Assembly (NCBI RefSeq): GCF_027744825.2 | Contig: NC_071347.1 | Coordinates: forward strand, 11,593,501-11,657,500 | Reading direction: 5' to 3' | DNA length: 64,000 nucleotides | DNA from: Synchiropus splendidus | Lineage: Eukaryota > Chordata > Actinopteri > Syngnathiformes > Callionymidae | Part shown: piece by piece, positions 36,976 to 50,300 of the stretch | Layout: each line of letters begins with the position of its first letter | Position numbering within the stretch: the stretch's first letter is position 1 | Made by a program: the position numbers and the translations under genes | The notes under the pieces: generated by a model | Told to the model about the DNA's origin: nothing | The model's database searches: none | Seen by the model: only the letters and a program-made list of their open reading frames with translations

Positions 36976-39900
36976 AAAAATCCCCAGGAAGAGAAAATCA
37001 AAGCAGAAGGAAGCAATGTAGTCACAATAAAACCAACTGAATTGGTTAAACATTTAATACATTACACAACTTTTTGTTCCTTTTTAAAATGATTAAACAC
37101 TGTAATATGTGTTGTGGTCTATCTATGACAATTATGGCGCCCTGCATTTATCCTCATCATCACATGATTTCCTGTTTTATTGAGACATTACCGTAAAAAA
37201 GCAACCATATTCAGGTTTCAGAGACATATGTTCTCAATAAATCAATTCAAAGCCACACCTGAATTTGACCTCTGTTTGGCCTCGCAGTGCCGAGTCATGT
37301 AGAAACAAGTCTTTTGAAAGTCAATGGTAAAACGTCTCAGGAGGAGAGGAGCGGTCCAGACTTGTCTCCTTCAAAGCAGATCTCAGCACATGCCGCTGCA
37401 ACAGGTCCCTCCAGCCTTCCTCCTCTATCCTCGCTCCTCCTACTTTTCCTCTATTAGCATGCAAATGGACCTCCTCAGAGTGGGCTTGTTTACAGAGGCA
37501 TCGCTTTAGACTGTAAGCGCATTTAAACCAGATCTGTGAGGAGCATCTCTCAAGTAGGTCATGGCAGATAGACTCCGATGCAACGATCGTATCGGAGCTG
37601 TTACTGAAAGGCAGTGGTGATAAACAGTCGCTCAGCCCCTGCCAACGGGAGAAGGATGGACACTTAAAAAGTGTGTCCAACTGCATCAGAAGTTACAACC
37701 TGTAATTGGCTCCACGGTTCCCCCCGCTGGCTTGACGCGCTTCAAACTCTGCCGTCAATCAGCTGCGGCGTCCTATAATTGTCCCAGACGCTGTGAGGTT
37801 TGGGTCGCATCCAGCAAGATAATGGTGAGAGTGACACGTCGGCCGCACAGCACGAGCTCCACACAGGTGCCGCCGCTAAAGAGCCTGCCGCATTGTCCCT
37901 GTGTCACCACAGGACGGCTGCCAGCAGATAGCAGCCTATCTTGTTTAGACAGCAACAAATGAGGCGGAAGATTGAGCTCAAGCCGATCCCTGTCATCGTG
38001 ACCAGGGGGCCGTGTCCAGAGGTCATTGCGAAAACACGGTCCGCAGATTGTACAAGCTGCTCCTGCCACAATATTTGCACCTCTTGAGTACACAGTCAAA
38101 CTTGACACAATGATTCTGATTCTGTGGAAATCAGAGTGCACCAGGAGAGGGTGTCATTAGAGCAGCTGCTGAGGGCTGCCATTTGTTCCTCATGAGCTGC
38201 TCCCTCAGTGCGCTGCGGGGCCCGGATGTGTTCGTGCATCTCCAGCATAATGAGACGGTGTTTATGACATGGAAAAAGCTCACTCTGGAGGTGAGCGCAC
38301 GCAGGATCCATTGCGTTTATGGATGGCCCGGCATAAGCAGCGCGACCTCTGGGCCAACCAGAGGAATGGATCAGAATAGGAAGTAGGAGCCGAAACCAAT
38401 AGGTCAGGTTAACGTCTTTCAAAACGTCCCCCAAGTTATCGCTGCTTCTAAGTGGTAACTCACCTATTTTCCCCCCACAATTTTTGCGAGGCAAATTCAA
38501 CATCAGAAAATCATTTTACCGATGGGGCTCATTTCAGTCGCAGTAACAGTTGAACCCCACGTGAGGTCAAATCGTTTTAAGAGCTGTCCTTCTGGCTGAT
38601 GTCCCAGAGAAAGTATGAATTACCTTGTTACACTCTTCCTCCAAACACGCTCCTCTAATTCAGTCAGTAAGTGCTGACCAGCCTGCAAGAGCATGAGTCC
38701 ACAGCTTGGCTGCTGAGCGGGATTTGTTCATGTCTGTTCGGACAAAAGCACTTCGGACGGCACCACGTATAACTGTTGCGGAGAACAAGCAGCAGATGAA
38801 GCACTTTAAGCGTCCTTGAATTCTAACCCTGGGTTATGAATATACATGAGTCTCGCTTTGACGTCCTTGCTTTGCTTCTTCGTAAGCTTAAAATGAGTAC
38901 GATGCATTATGCAAAAACACACAATTGTTGACAGACTGCTCCCTGTTCTCTATCTGCGCCAGTGAGGTGAATCTCCGAGGACACGACAGCCTCCATCTCA
39001 GACGGACTCTCTGTAATGAGGATCAGGATCAGTGCCTCTGCATCACTGAGCCCAAGTTTTCCAAACACAAGGCTTTATTTTTGTTTTGTTTTGATTTGGT
39101 TTTTGTAACCGGACCGTGTCTTCTGGAAATAAATCCATCTATGAATGAAGTTATCTCTATCACACCAATACCAGGGAAACTGCAGATCACAGTGGAACTC
39201 AGTGAGTGATAAAACTTTCCACCCAAAACAGTAAATATGAAAAACAGTCAGGAAATTCAGGTTGAAGCCATTTTTCCAGCCTCAGCTGCTGAACATGGCA
39301 GTGAAACCTGTCAAACACATTCTGGACTGGTTGTTCTAACCCACCACCAAAAGCTTGAGTTGTTGAAGGTGCCATTAGAGGTACAGTATGACATCACATT
39401 GTATTGAAAACTGACAGTACTGACATACAGTGCATTGTAAGTTCAGCAATATATTGCATGAAGAACCATTGTTTTAGGGGGGAAATCAGATAACGCAGTA
39501 TCACATCATGTGCTGTAATAGCTTGGTTCAGCTGAGCGCCCGCGCAACCTTTAATAAAATGTCTTATTCAGCACAGTTCTCTGGAGGATTGCTTATTATC
39601 TGTCTCTTGTTTGACGGGTGTTTGTGTTGCTGCGCCCTCCTGTGTGAGGTGATGTCACTTTGCACAGACAATGCCACTTGGTCAGGATGTTTTCATTGGG
39701 ATATAAAAGTACCTTCCCTGCAGCTACTGAACTTTAGAAACTGTAATCCTCACTTTTAACTAATGTGCCTTTCTCACAATGAAATGAACTCCATCCAAAA
39801 CTGGGCCTTAGTGATCAACTGAAAGGTGCTAAAACATAATATCATAGTTTTTTTTTTTCCATCATAAATTGGCTTTTCAGCATAAACAGGCAGCTGAATC

Positions 39901-41320
39901 AGCATTTTCCACTTGGTTCTGGGGCCTTTTTGACAGATGCTTCCAGGCCCATAAAGTAGTGAGCTGCCCGGGAGATTGACACGAATGTTTAATTTACTTT
40001 TTGAGGAAAATCCGTCAAACTAATTCCAACCGCCAACGTGATTTTTCTTGTTCTTCTAAGAAAGACAACTTAATATTTAATCATCAGGCAGAGATGGCAG
40101 GATGGAGAGAAGTTTGGAGAAAACCGTCATCTGACATCAGCGTGTTCCACCTCTTGTGCACCTAAAAAAGTAGGTACCTGCAGCTCTCCGACAACACCAT
40201 GCTTCAGCAAACCCACCCAGGAAAAGAAAAGCTCTTTGTGTCGGGGGAATCTGCCCAATCCCATCTGCCCATGCACACGCACGCCACCTGTGGAGACGAA
40301 CCTACAACTCTGCTTTGATGCCTCAGTGACCACAAGCCAAATCCGCTCGAAAATGTGCACAAAGTGGAAGGAGGGCATTAATGGGATGACCCCAGACCGC
40401 TGCTTCTGTCCATCACTGGAACCACGATTAGACAGTGGAGACTTCAAACGCAGGTAAAACTCCTTCATTATTATACGTCTGTCTCTGTGGATGATAACTG
40501 ACTGGCCCTTACATTATTTACCCACCGGACACCAAGCTTGTTCTTCCGCAGAAGTCCTGACGCGGTATAATAGAAGAATTTCAACACTAAAGCATCGACA
40601 ACCATGCAGTTACCTGCAGGCATTAATACAGCAGTTGACGTAACAAGTGCATTTTTGTGTTATGTGAAAACCACATACGTTGCTTATTGACCTTCGAAAG
40701 CCAACTTTTGATCACCGGTAACGTCCACTTTGAAATGTCCCACTGATACACAGTCCGCCTGCTTCATGCCATGTGATCTTCAGATAACTTCCAAAGCCAT
40801 GATTAGAGCTCACAGACTCTGTTCTCCACTTTAAAAGCAGAGCTTCCTCTTCAAAAGCTGATGACATTATTTGCTGGAGCTAAAAAGAGTCATCGCTGTG
40901 ATATTTTACAGGGCTCAAGGTGATGACTGTCCTTTGGAAAGCAGGATTATTATTACTATTTTTAAAAAAAGGACCAATTTCAATATTTTAATTGGGAAAA
41001 GCGATAGAAAATTCCAGCCTAGAAGCAAGTATTCTACTCACCTGTTATGAGAGTCATTAAAAAGGCGGTAGCCACTCGGCACTTTCAAGGAAACAGGACA
41101 TAGATTTTGCCTTTATTTCCCCTCCACAGTTCCCATTCCACTGCTCTGTTTCCAAGCCTGACTCATGGTGCACAGATGGGAGCGATCTACCCTCAGCCAG
41201 GCCGGCTACTTAAACCACCAGGTCCCAGGCTCATGTGAAATTCTCAGATGTGCGATCTCTTTTTCAGGGGAAACGCACAAGAAGTGTTTACGCTCGTTTG
41301 CTACGCACTATAGACTGGAT
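36976..41320. other. non-coding DNA, no gene recognised
   Basis: Several frames of 110-135 codons occur (for example 38096..38503 and 40127..40468 on the minus strand). They carry no domain I recognise and lack a convincing exon context. No dispersed repeat was identified. Confidence 0.4.
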
Positions 41321-41930
41321 CAGTGATTCTTCACCATCGGGCCAGGGCCCCTGGTTGGGCGGCGAGCGCCCCCTAGAGGGCCGCGAGACACCCAGTTTTA
41401 ACACACTTGCCACATACAGTGGCAGTAGAGTGTCACTCAACTGACTAGACAGCTGCAAAGTTGTGATAGTTACCAACTATGAAGATGTTCTTGAAAAAAT
41501 ACAATGCAACATTTATACAATATTCTAATTCTATCTTCTTTAGAGTTTATTAATGAAAAAGAAAATATTTTATAATATTTAGGAATTGTTTTATTATGTT
41601 TATTTTATTCCCAATTTTATTTGTAATGTGCAGTTTTTCCAATTTTCTCAACAGTTTGCATCATGGGTATTTTTTTTTTTCTTTTTTTCTCTAGTAAATT
41701 TGATGAATATGACTTGCACCTGCTTCTGCTGCTGGTTGGACTTTTCCATGACAAATATCTTGGCGCTGATCACATGGTCATTTCACAAGGTTTTGGTTTG
41801 CTTACATGTATGGTTATTGAACACAAATGAAATCAGTACTTCTGAAATCAGAAATCAGTATTCACAGTCATGAATCAGGAACCATTTGGTCAGGAAAAGT
41901 TGGGTCCTGAGATCAGAAAGGTTAAGAAGA
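41321..41930. mobile_element. hAT-like non-autonomous element, copy 2 (about 610 bp)
   Basis: Same family and orientation as 23464..24155. It opens CAGTGATTCTTCACCATCGG and shares TGCTTCTGCTGCTGGTTGGA, CACATGGTCATTTCACAAGG and TGGTTATTGAACACAAATGA with copy 1. It ends GATCAGAAAGGTTAAGAA, the inverted counterpart of the TTCTTCACC start. It lacks about 80 bases of AT-rich interior present in copy 1. No transposase frame. Confidence 0.65.
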
Positions 41931-44465
41931 GATGACTCTAGGCACTGAAAACCACTCTCCACTGACAGTGATGTGCAATGCTGGTCCACCCTTTGTGAAT
42001 AACCTTGTACTTACACTACATGTGACGCGTTCTGAGGGAGGACATGAGGAGCGGAGGCTGTAGCCATGTAACCATCGATGACTTCAGGTGAATGAAACCA
42101 CGCTCACTTCACCACGATGCTGTCGAGAGCTCTTAAAGAGCAAGATGTGAGACGCACACTCCTCTGACCCAGATAGAGCAGCAATGTGATTGAGAAAGCC
42201 TTGATTCGCATCCCTGCCTCCGCTGTAGACGTGTGCGTATCAACAGATTTCCGAACAAGCGCAACAAAGCAAATGTTCTTTCAGGCCTGACACATACCAC
42301 AGGTACTAGTTAGTGGTGGTAAGGCGCCGTGAATGGCTGCAAGAAACTTCCAGTTCAGTCCAGAACCAGAGGGTTGATGGGACATGTGGCAGGACCAGTC
42401 GCAAACAGGGCTGTCAGCGACTCAGTTATCTTCTGATTGAAAGAGATGGGGACAGGTTCCTGCGTTGGGCTCTTCAGGGAGAACATCAGCACCACCTCAC
42501 GCGCATCAAATGAGCCGAAATTGAATCAGACATAACCAGAGCACGGCAACAACCTGCTTTCTTCAAGATACGGCTTGAAGTGACAACACAGGAGCTCATT
42601 GTGAACCACAACAAACAATTCAATCCATTGGCAGGAACTTCGGAGCTGCATAAATGCCACGTTTCATTGCTCCGCTGTAAAAAAAAAAAAAGCATTAAAA
42701 GCATATCAGATGTTTGACAATCACCTCGTCTGAGTTCTGCTGCGTTTCAATCTTGTGGGCTGCAATATGTTTTTTATGGCCCGGTCGAATGGGAGCAGTA
42801 ACCAGCAGAGGTTCAGCTAAATAAATCAATATAAGCTCTAATGTTTAAGGCGTAAATCGGGCTCCCATTTGTCACGACTAACAACCCGGATGAGTAAGCG
42901 ACCGCGGATATGTCCGGGGCTCATTACCATCCGGGCCGTGAATGCCTGAGAACCTGACCTAAATTCATAATGCCACATTTAAAATTTAGACTTTGATACT
43001 TTGATATTTTCACCCGAGACTGATGCAGTTGCACACTACTCACCCAGACCTTTGCAAGAAGAACAGAAGGTTCAACAACCAGCCTCTCGCTCACGCATCA
43101 CCAGCATTATTTTATTTACAAAAAAAAGAAGGTGAATTCTGATTAAACAAAAACAAAGAATGTGTTATTAAACTGAAGTGAAAATAAGGATCACATTGGT
43201 CTGAATAGTTTTGGGTTGGTAAGATGCTGCAGCTTAAACATTTATAGCTGTGAGGCGCTTTGATTGGCGCATGGCATGATACAAGTTGACATTAAAAAAA
43301 AAAAGTTGTTGTTGTTTTCCAGTCAAAATGAGCTGATGTGTGGCAAGTTTCGTTCCAGAGTACACATGAAATGAAAATTTCATGAGGGATTTCAGTAAGT
43401 TCACGTGTATAAACAATGAAGCTCCTTAAGTCACGTGTCAATCTTCAGCTCCAAATACTTTTATTATATGTTGCGTGCAAGAGCATTACATACATAAATC
43501 TGGGTGAAAATGACATTCAAAGGTGCATCAAAAGCTAAATCACCTCCAACGCATGTTGATATTGTGACACTGCTCAAGCGTACCCTTTCCACAGGCTGCT
43601 TCTTTGCAAGTGAAGAAAGGTCAACAGTTAATCAGGAAACTTCCAAAAAACTGAAAAATTGCAGCCGACCGTGTTGATTCAATAGCAGATTGGAAAATGG
43701 ACGCATGGCTCCGTCGAGAAAAACACAGTGCCTCTGTTGTTACACGTTGATGGTGAAGAAATGTATTTAAAACACAAATAAAACAATGAAAAAATATCAC
43801 TTTTTTTTTATCATTTGAAATGCATCATGTGGTCGAAATCTCTACGCTGCTTTCTACATTCTGAGGCAATGCTCCACCGTCCTAGTGTGCGCGAGCGCCT
43901 CAGACAACCCCAGCGGTCACAGCATTACTGCGACGCTCTCTGCATCAATGCTATGGCAACAATAATTCTGCTTGCTTTTAAAACCTCTCAACAGGTTCCC
44001 ATCCAAGCGTCCGCAGCAGCGCAGATGAAGACGGAGTGACAACATGAATTGAACTGTCATGATGTGTATGAACATCAGAAGCAAGAAAAAAGCGGAGGAG
44101 CTCACATGTGGCTCCTGCTTTCCACATTAATTCAGCTCATTCGTATGTGCAGATGAGCAGTGATTTGCCTTTCCTGAGGTGGAGAGAGAGAATAGTAGAG
44201 CCACTCCTGAGTGCCTTTTATTTCTGACACATCACGTCTGTTTCGAGGCTCTGATGGGAAAATAATGCAACAAAGGGAGTAAAGTGCGCTGCAATTACAT
44301 ATGTCGTGGGCTGTGATTACTGTTGCAGGATGACGGAGTTAAATACACCTTTGTTTCCTCGCTTAAAAAATACACCTTCAGTGCAAAAACAATAATATTT
44401 TACATTCTCCAATGCAAGTCTTGAGTGAGTCATCATTGGAATGGCTATAATTGGGGTTACATCGA
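41931..44465. other. non-coding DNA, no gene recognised
   Basis: Short frames only. Poly-A/T runs near 42677, 43293 and 43800. No repeat family named. Confidence 0.4.
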
Positions 44466-44785
44466 CAGCAAATGAGTAGTGTATGAGTACTAGCATTTGA
44501 GTACTCACTCATATCAATACTGAATACTTATACATGAAGTTACTTTGAGGTTTTTTTTTTTTTCAAAATATATCTTTATTTCAGCAACATTCCTCAGTGG
44601 GTTTTTCTTGGACATGGATGACGGTCACAAGTTTCACCTCAGTAGAAACACAAAATTTAAAAAAACTGTCACAAACTGACGTTCAAAAACTGCACGCTCA
44701 CGTAAAGTACGTGGTATAGGTAGCCACTCTCCAAGTACGAGTATGAGTACGAGTATGAGAACTACATCCCGGTATAGGACTTATA
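44466..44785. mobile_element. possible DNA element with GAGTACT-rich inverted ends
   Basis: The left part (GAGTAGTGTATGAGTACTAG, then GAGTACTCACTCATA) and the reverse complement of the right part (CATACTCGTACTCATACTCG) share a stuttering GAGTA/CTCGTACT texture. Matching GGTATAGG strings lie near the right end. The arms are badly diverged, so this is only suggestive of an old non-autonomous transposon. Confidence 0.3.
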
Positions 44786-46926
44786 GCCGCATCATTGGAG
44801 CATCCCTTATAATAATAAAGATAATATTTGAACAAAAAAAATGCTTTAGCTCGCTTTAAGCCACATGATATTTTCCGGCCAAAATAGATTTTGGAATGTC
44901 ATATTAGCAAGCTAGAAAATTTTGATCAATACATTTGAGATCGACTGAGTTTTACTTCAGACAAACTTCAATAAAAATGAGTTATGATTTCTAAAAACAG
45001 ATCAAAGCGACATTCAGCTAGCCACACTTCTGAGATGGTGGTCCGACAAAAGAGAAATGCAGTCGTGCAAACGTGTCCTGGCGCACATTGAGATTTTGAA
45101 TTTACTATCAAGAACAAACATTTTATTGTTGTAGTTTGAATACAAATGCTTTGAATCAAGTGAGACATTGACCACTTTGTCCGAACGTTGATGAAATCTA
45201 TGCAACAGTCAGTGAAAATCCAAACCCCGATGGGAATTGCGCTGGACTAAATTGGACCAAATCCTGGCTCCAGCATCAGCCCATGCGTTACCAACTGCCA
45301 CCCAGAGTCCCGAGTGTCAACTTCTGTCTCCCGGTTCATTGGCCAAATTTACTAATGAGCTCGCTGGATTCTGGCAAAAATGGAAGCAGCCACAGAAGGT
45401 GTAAATGAGAGGGAGCTCCCCGGACGTCACACCGGACAAAGGCAAGCGGGTCAGCGGATCCCCGCGCGCAGCAGGCGTCAGGACCACGCTAGTTATCAGC
45501 TTTGAAATCATTAAGAGACATGTAATTGGGTTGATGTTTTGAGGGGGGAGTTGTGTCGCTCTGGGATGAGAGTTAATACACGGATCCTCTGGATCCTCAT
45601 GTTAAATCCAGTCATGGCTGGAGCACATGGTGGACGCAGCTCAGGGAGCCTTCTTGACTGAAGTGTCTGCTTAGACTGGCTGAAGGTGATCACGCTGCTT
45701 TCCAGCCAAAACCAGTTTAAAAGTCAGCCTTTCATGGGCGATCGATGGGATGAATGGCACAGCACATATAGCGCGTTTGATCATCTGACTGAGCCCGATG
45801 CGTCTGGAGACTAAATCCACCTGGCAGCCTGAGACTGACGGACGTCAGATGTGGCGAGGAAGCAATCTGAGTTGCAAAGCAGCGGCTGCTTGGCCGAGGA
45901 AGACTGGACTGAACTTTGATGAAAAAAAAAAAAAAAAAGACAAAACAGCAAGCTTGTGTTCCGTTTAACAGCGACAAACGTAAACTATAAAATCTGAAGG
46001 ATCTTGTCTTACTGCGTGTTAAAATGTCTAATTAAGTGATTAAATCTAACCAGCGCAGCGTCAGAGCAAACGGCTGATAAATCCAGACGCAATCTCTTAA
46101 GTAAGCAGAGGAATTCATGAATGCTAAACAGATTTGGTTTGCTCTTGCTGAACAAAGGAGCCACTTTGATACCACCAACCCCCTCTTGTTCTCGTGACAC
46201 GTAACTGCTGAGCTGACACATTTACTTTCAAAGCCAAAATCAAATAAGGCTTTTGATATCGGAAGATAAAGGCTGAGCTGGACCCAGCTCATTTCGCCAC
46301 GACAGGTCTTCCACTTCAAAAAGGTGGATCTTAATGCGCCGACTGATTCACAACGGCCATGCGCTGCCAGGTCGCAGAGGAGCCCGCCGCTTTTGACACG
46401 GCGGTATTTTGTGCCGAGCTTGTGTTTATCGGGCGGTAAAGCACGGAAGGGCATCAGACATGTGTCCAGGTTTAAAGCTGAATGAGGGATTCTGCGGATC
46501 AGGTTACCAAGACGATCGCAGGACAGGACAGGAAGGGCAAGTGTCGGGGAGGTGCTGAGAACGCAGAAGTGACTGTCATGTAAATGATGGCAGTTTTTTC
46601 CCCCGACTCATATTCAGTTATTTGCACAGAATAAATGGTTTAAAATCAGCAAGGCATGACCTCTTCAGTCTCCACCAAGCGCTTCATAATAATACATCAG
46701 CGCTGACACGCAATTTTCACAACAAAATGCAGAGTGTGCATTTTAGATCAAGAAAGACGTCTTGGTCTGTAACTCTAACAGAGGAGGCTACAGTACGCTG
46801 TAATCTTTCACACCTGCCGACTAAGTAGAAAGGTGCAACTCTATTAGCTATTAATATCTGAATAAAACTCCTTCGGAACCAGGTGTCAAGAAGTGGTTTA
46901 GGAAAACAGACAGTTGGAGTTTCTAT
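44786..46926. other. non-coding DNA, no gene recognised
   Basis: No recognised domain in frames up to 140 codons. An A-rich run lies near 45921-45939. Confidence 0.4.
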
Positions 46927-47335
46927 AACCTCTCACTGAGGACGTATCCAGGTGGGGGACCGACAAGATGCCAGGGCTTTGTCGAATGGTTTCTCTTAAT
47001 ATGGAGGGACAACAGCTTTACTTTGAGCCTCCCCTAGATTGCTGAGCTCCTCACCCATCTCTACAGGCGAGTCCAGGCACCATATGGGGAAAGCTGATTT
47101 CAGGGTCCCCAAATCTTGCTCTTTTGGTAGCAAAATCTCCGGACCATATGGTGACAGGAGGAACCCAGATTCACTGTTGTATTGAGAGCTTTGCCTGTCA
47201 ACTCTCTAATCTGTATCTCAATCCTGCTCTTTTTTTCCAAGTGCACAACCTCAGGATTCCAGATTTTTTCCACCCGGTGAAGGATCTCATGATCACACTG
47301 AAGAGAACACGCCATCTTTCCCCACTAAAAACCAT
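46927..47335 (-). mobile_element. old Rex3/RTE-type LINE fragment
   Basis: It aligns base-for-base in the same orientation with the younger Rex3 copy. GTATCCAGGTGGGGGACCGA parallels GTGTCCAGGGGGCATCCGGA at 16820. TATGGAGGGACAACAGCTTT parallels TGTGGAGGAGCAGCGGCTCC, and GAGCTCCTCACCCATCTCTA parallels GAACTCCTCACCCTATCTCT. The right part, from about 47240 to 47335 (CCAAGTGCACAACCTCAGGA, GGATCTCATGATCACAC, ACACGCCATCTTTCCCCAC), covers coding sequence that the 16.6 kb copy has lost by deletion. No frame remains open across it. It is clearly older than the 16.6 kb insertion. Confidence 0.6.
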
Positions 47336-50300
47336 AAACTCAACTAGTTTCAACAGTGAGCGTGAAAGGGCTCAAGCCAGTAACTGATGCCACCTCAGAT
47401 TTCCGCTCCAAAGCCTCGAAATAACATCTTAGTTTGAATCAAAATGTTAGGCATAATTGATCTATTTAAGTAAAAATCTGCACTAGTGGAATTATGAATC
47501 ATGTAAATGATGCCACTCCTGTAAATCCTCCAGATTTAAAGTTGCAGACTTGTAATACCGCGTTGCTGTATGTGTTTCTCAACCCGCTTAAAGGATTTGT
47601 CCAATCTTGTGATTTAGACAGGTTTCATATAGCAAGTGTGATGACTTCAGGTCATGGAAGGCAGGGCAGGGTTTAAAGACCGATAAGAGGCATCAGGCTG
47701 GCCCAAGCCCTGTGTGGGGCAGACAGGAATGGGAGAAATCCAGCTGGGGGAGCTTGGCGGAGTGTATGAAAAAGTGTCGTCACACATGTCGAATGTGTGG
47801 CCACGAGGGTCCTCATAGGGGCTTATACCCTACAGAGCCTATTTGAAGTGGAGGAATAGGAAGTTCTGAATGTAAATGAATAAAAGGAATTCACAGTGCA
47901 CGCTTCCAGAGCGTGTCCAAGTTTAAGGGAGCGTGTGTGCCTGTGTGTGCCTCAGAGATTTCCCCCACTACTTAACCACACACTTTGTCACACGTTGTTA
48001 CAACACAAAGGTCATTTGCTTTGATGATTGTTGGCTTAAGCATCGAGCTGTTTGAAGGAGCCGTGCTCTCAATCCCTGCAGCGCTACCCAATAATGCTCT
48101 AATCTGCCTGAAACTTCCCCCTTCAGCTCAGACTCCTCTAATCCCACATAAGAAAAAGAAGCCAGATGGTCTTGAACAACTGCTGGGGGGGCCGGAGGAT
48201 GAGTATGGAGATGCCTGGAGTGCCTGTCGCTGTTTACCTTGTGCTTCAAGTTACCGCCAAGTTAACTCAGCGACGAGGTGTGTGGGAGGCTGCTGCATGC
48301 ACAAGTGCTTGTGAAGCAGCATGTGTGCACAGTGAGAGAAAAAGATAGCCCTGCCAGGGTGGGTGTCATGTGACGCTCGTCCCCTCAAAGTCCGGGGAGA
48401 AATGTCAGATCTTCAGAAGGACACCTCGAAACCAGCTGCAGTAACTTTGTGATTCCTTGAGTGTCAGTGGTAGAGCGGCACTGTCTCAGGGGTGTCAGAA
48501 TACAGCATGCCAGCGTTCCGGATCCTTCCACAGGGATGACCGAAACCCCTATTCTCAGCTTGTCAAAGCGTGCGGCTGGGTTCGAGAAAGCAGCACCTGA
48601 GACAAGCTGCAGTCGCTTGTGTAAAGTGACGATGACACAAGTGTCGCAAAGGTGTCTCATGCTCAAATTGATCGGTTTTACGGATCATATCTTTAAATTG
48701 TCTCCTTCAGAAAACAAATCTGTTTGATTTTCACAACACTTTCAACCACAGTAGCGGCTTGATTTTAGCTTGACTTCCTCCCCTGCCTTCACTGTGCCAA
48801 AGTGATTTGTCATTTGACAAGGACACTCATTTTCAAGCACCAACACTACCATTTGCTCATACGAAGAATCACTTCAGCCATGAAAGATTCCAAGAGCAAA
48901 AATCAAAACAAAAAAAATATATTCACTCCACAATTGCTCTTCATGAAAAACTGGCTTCAAGAACAATGCATCTAGTACCATTGAGGCCCAGTTAGTTCCA
49001 ATAAAGTTATCCTTGAAAAAAAGACTGCAAATGTTTGGATGGCACCGAGATATGTTTGGATCTAAATGTGAACATCGGCGTTGACCATTAACTGCATGAC
49101 GCTCCCTCAAACAAAAAACACAAGGAAGTCCAGTCCGAAAACCTACACTGAACTGTGTAAATAAATATAGCTAGCCACAGGGAGCAAGCGCTTAGAGTGA
49201 CCATTTGTGGCCCCTGTACCACAGGATGAGGACCCCTCTGGTGAGCAAACAGAGGGTGGAATGTTTTTCTAATGTTCTATGAAGTGGTGACGGAATTTGT
49301 CACATGCGTCCGTGTTTACGATATAATTCACGACTACTGTTAAATCCCAAAAACAGACAAGATCGGTTCGAGTTTTCGCCCATAAAACATTTGGAGGCAT
49401 AGCCTTTTGTTCACCAGACACGTTATCCCTCCCACTCCGCTTCAACTCAGTCCCATGAGACATTGATTTAAGAGTCATTAGGATCAACTGAGGCTGAAGG
49501 GAAACACAAGAATCAATCCACAGGAAGCAGTCACAAGATGCACGCCTGCTCCTCGTGAAAGACAGCAGGGTGTGCGACAATCTTGGAGGCCAGTTAGTGT
49601 GACGGTCAGGATGACAGAGAAAGTCCTCAACTCCAGTTTTATCTTCCCCGGCCTCAACTATCCTTGACCACTAAAGCTTCTTTACCACCTCCTTATTTGT
49701 GGTGGGCAGCAGCCGGTTCTTAGTGCTGGGGGTTCGCAACTGAGGGGAGTTAAGCTCAAATTGAGCCTGGAGAGACCCAAGGAAACACACGCCTTCAGGG
49801 AAATCCCCCCAGACCCTCCGGTAGAAAGCAGACAGCCTTGACCTTATGACCCCCGATAAATGTTCCAAACTGTCATGCAGGTAGATGCGATACTAATGAG
49901 GTCATATTCCATGCGGCGCTGCGAAGCACAATAATGACTGCAAGTTTAAAACCATCAATTTGTGATTAATGGCCATGACAAATTCCATCAATAAAGCATA
50001 TGTCAATGAGAAAAGCAGCGGCGAGGTTTCCCTGAGGTGGGCCGCCTGTGTGGGTGTTCTTCGTGACTGTGCAGTGTTCGGGCTTGATCTATTGTTTCTT
50101 ACTTAACAACCAGTCTGAGAATTGAGTTCACTGTGGTCGGAACGTGCCGCCTGCACTTCCTCGTCGTCTTTGATGCTGTCAGTTGCGATCATATTTTAGC
50201 TAACACATCCCAGCTCGCGACTCACATCTGCTCTTTACAGCTGACAATAACACACGTCAGATGTCTGGAGTTTATCGGCCCTTCTGGTCCATAACGACAG

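Noticed and set aside
40127..40468. 113-codon minus frame overlapping a 73-codon plus frame that ends next to a GTAAAA donor-like site
   Set aside because: No recognisable domain on either strand, and no matching acceptor-bounded exon. Insufficient support for a gene.
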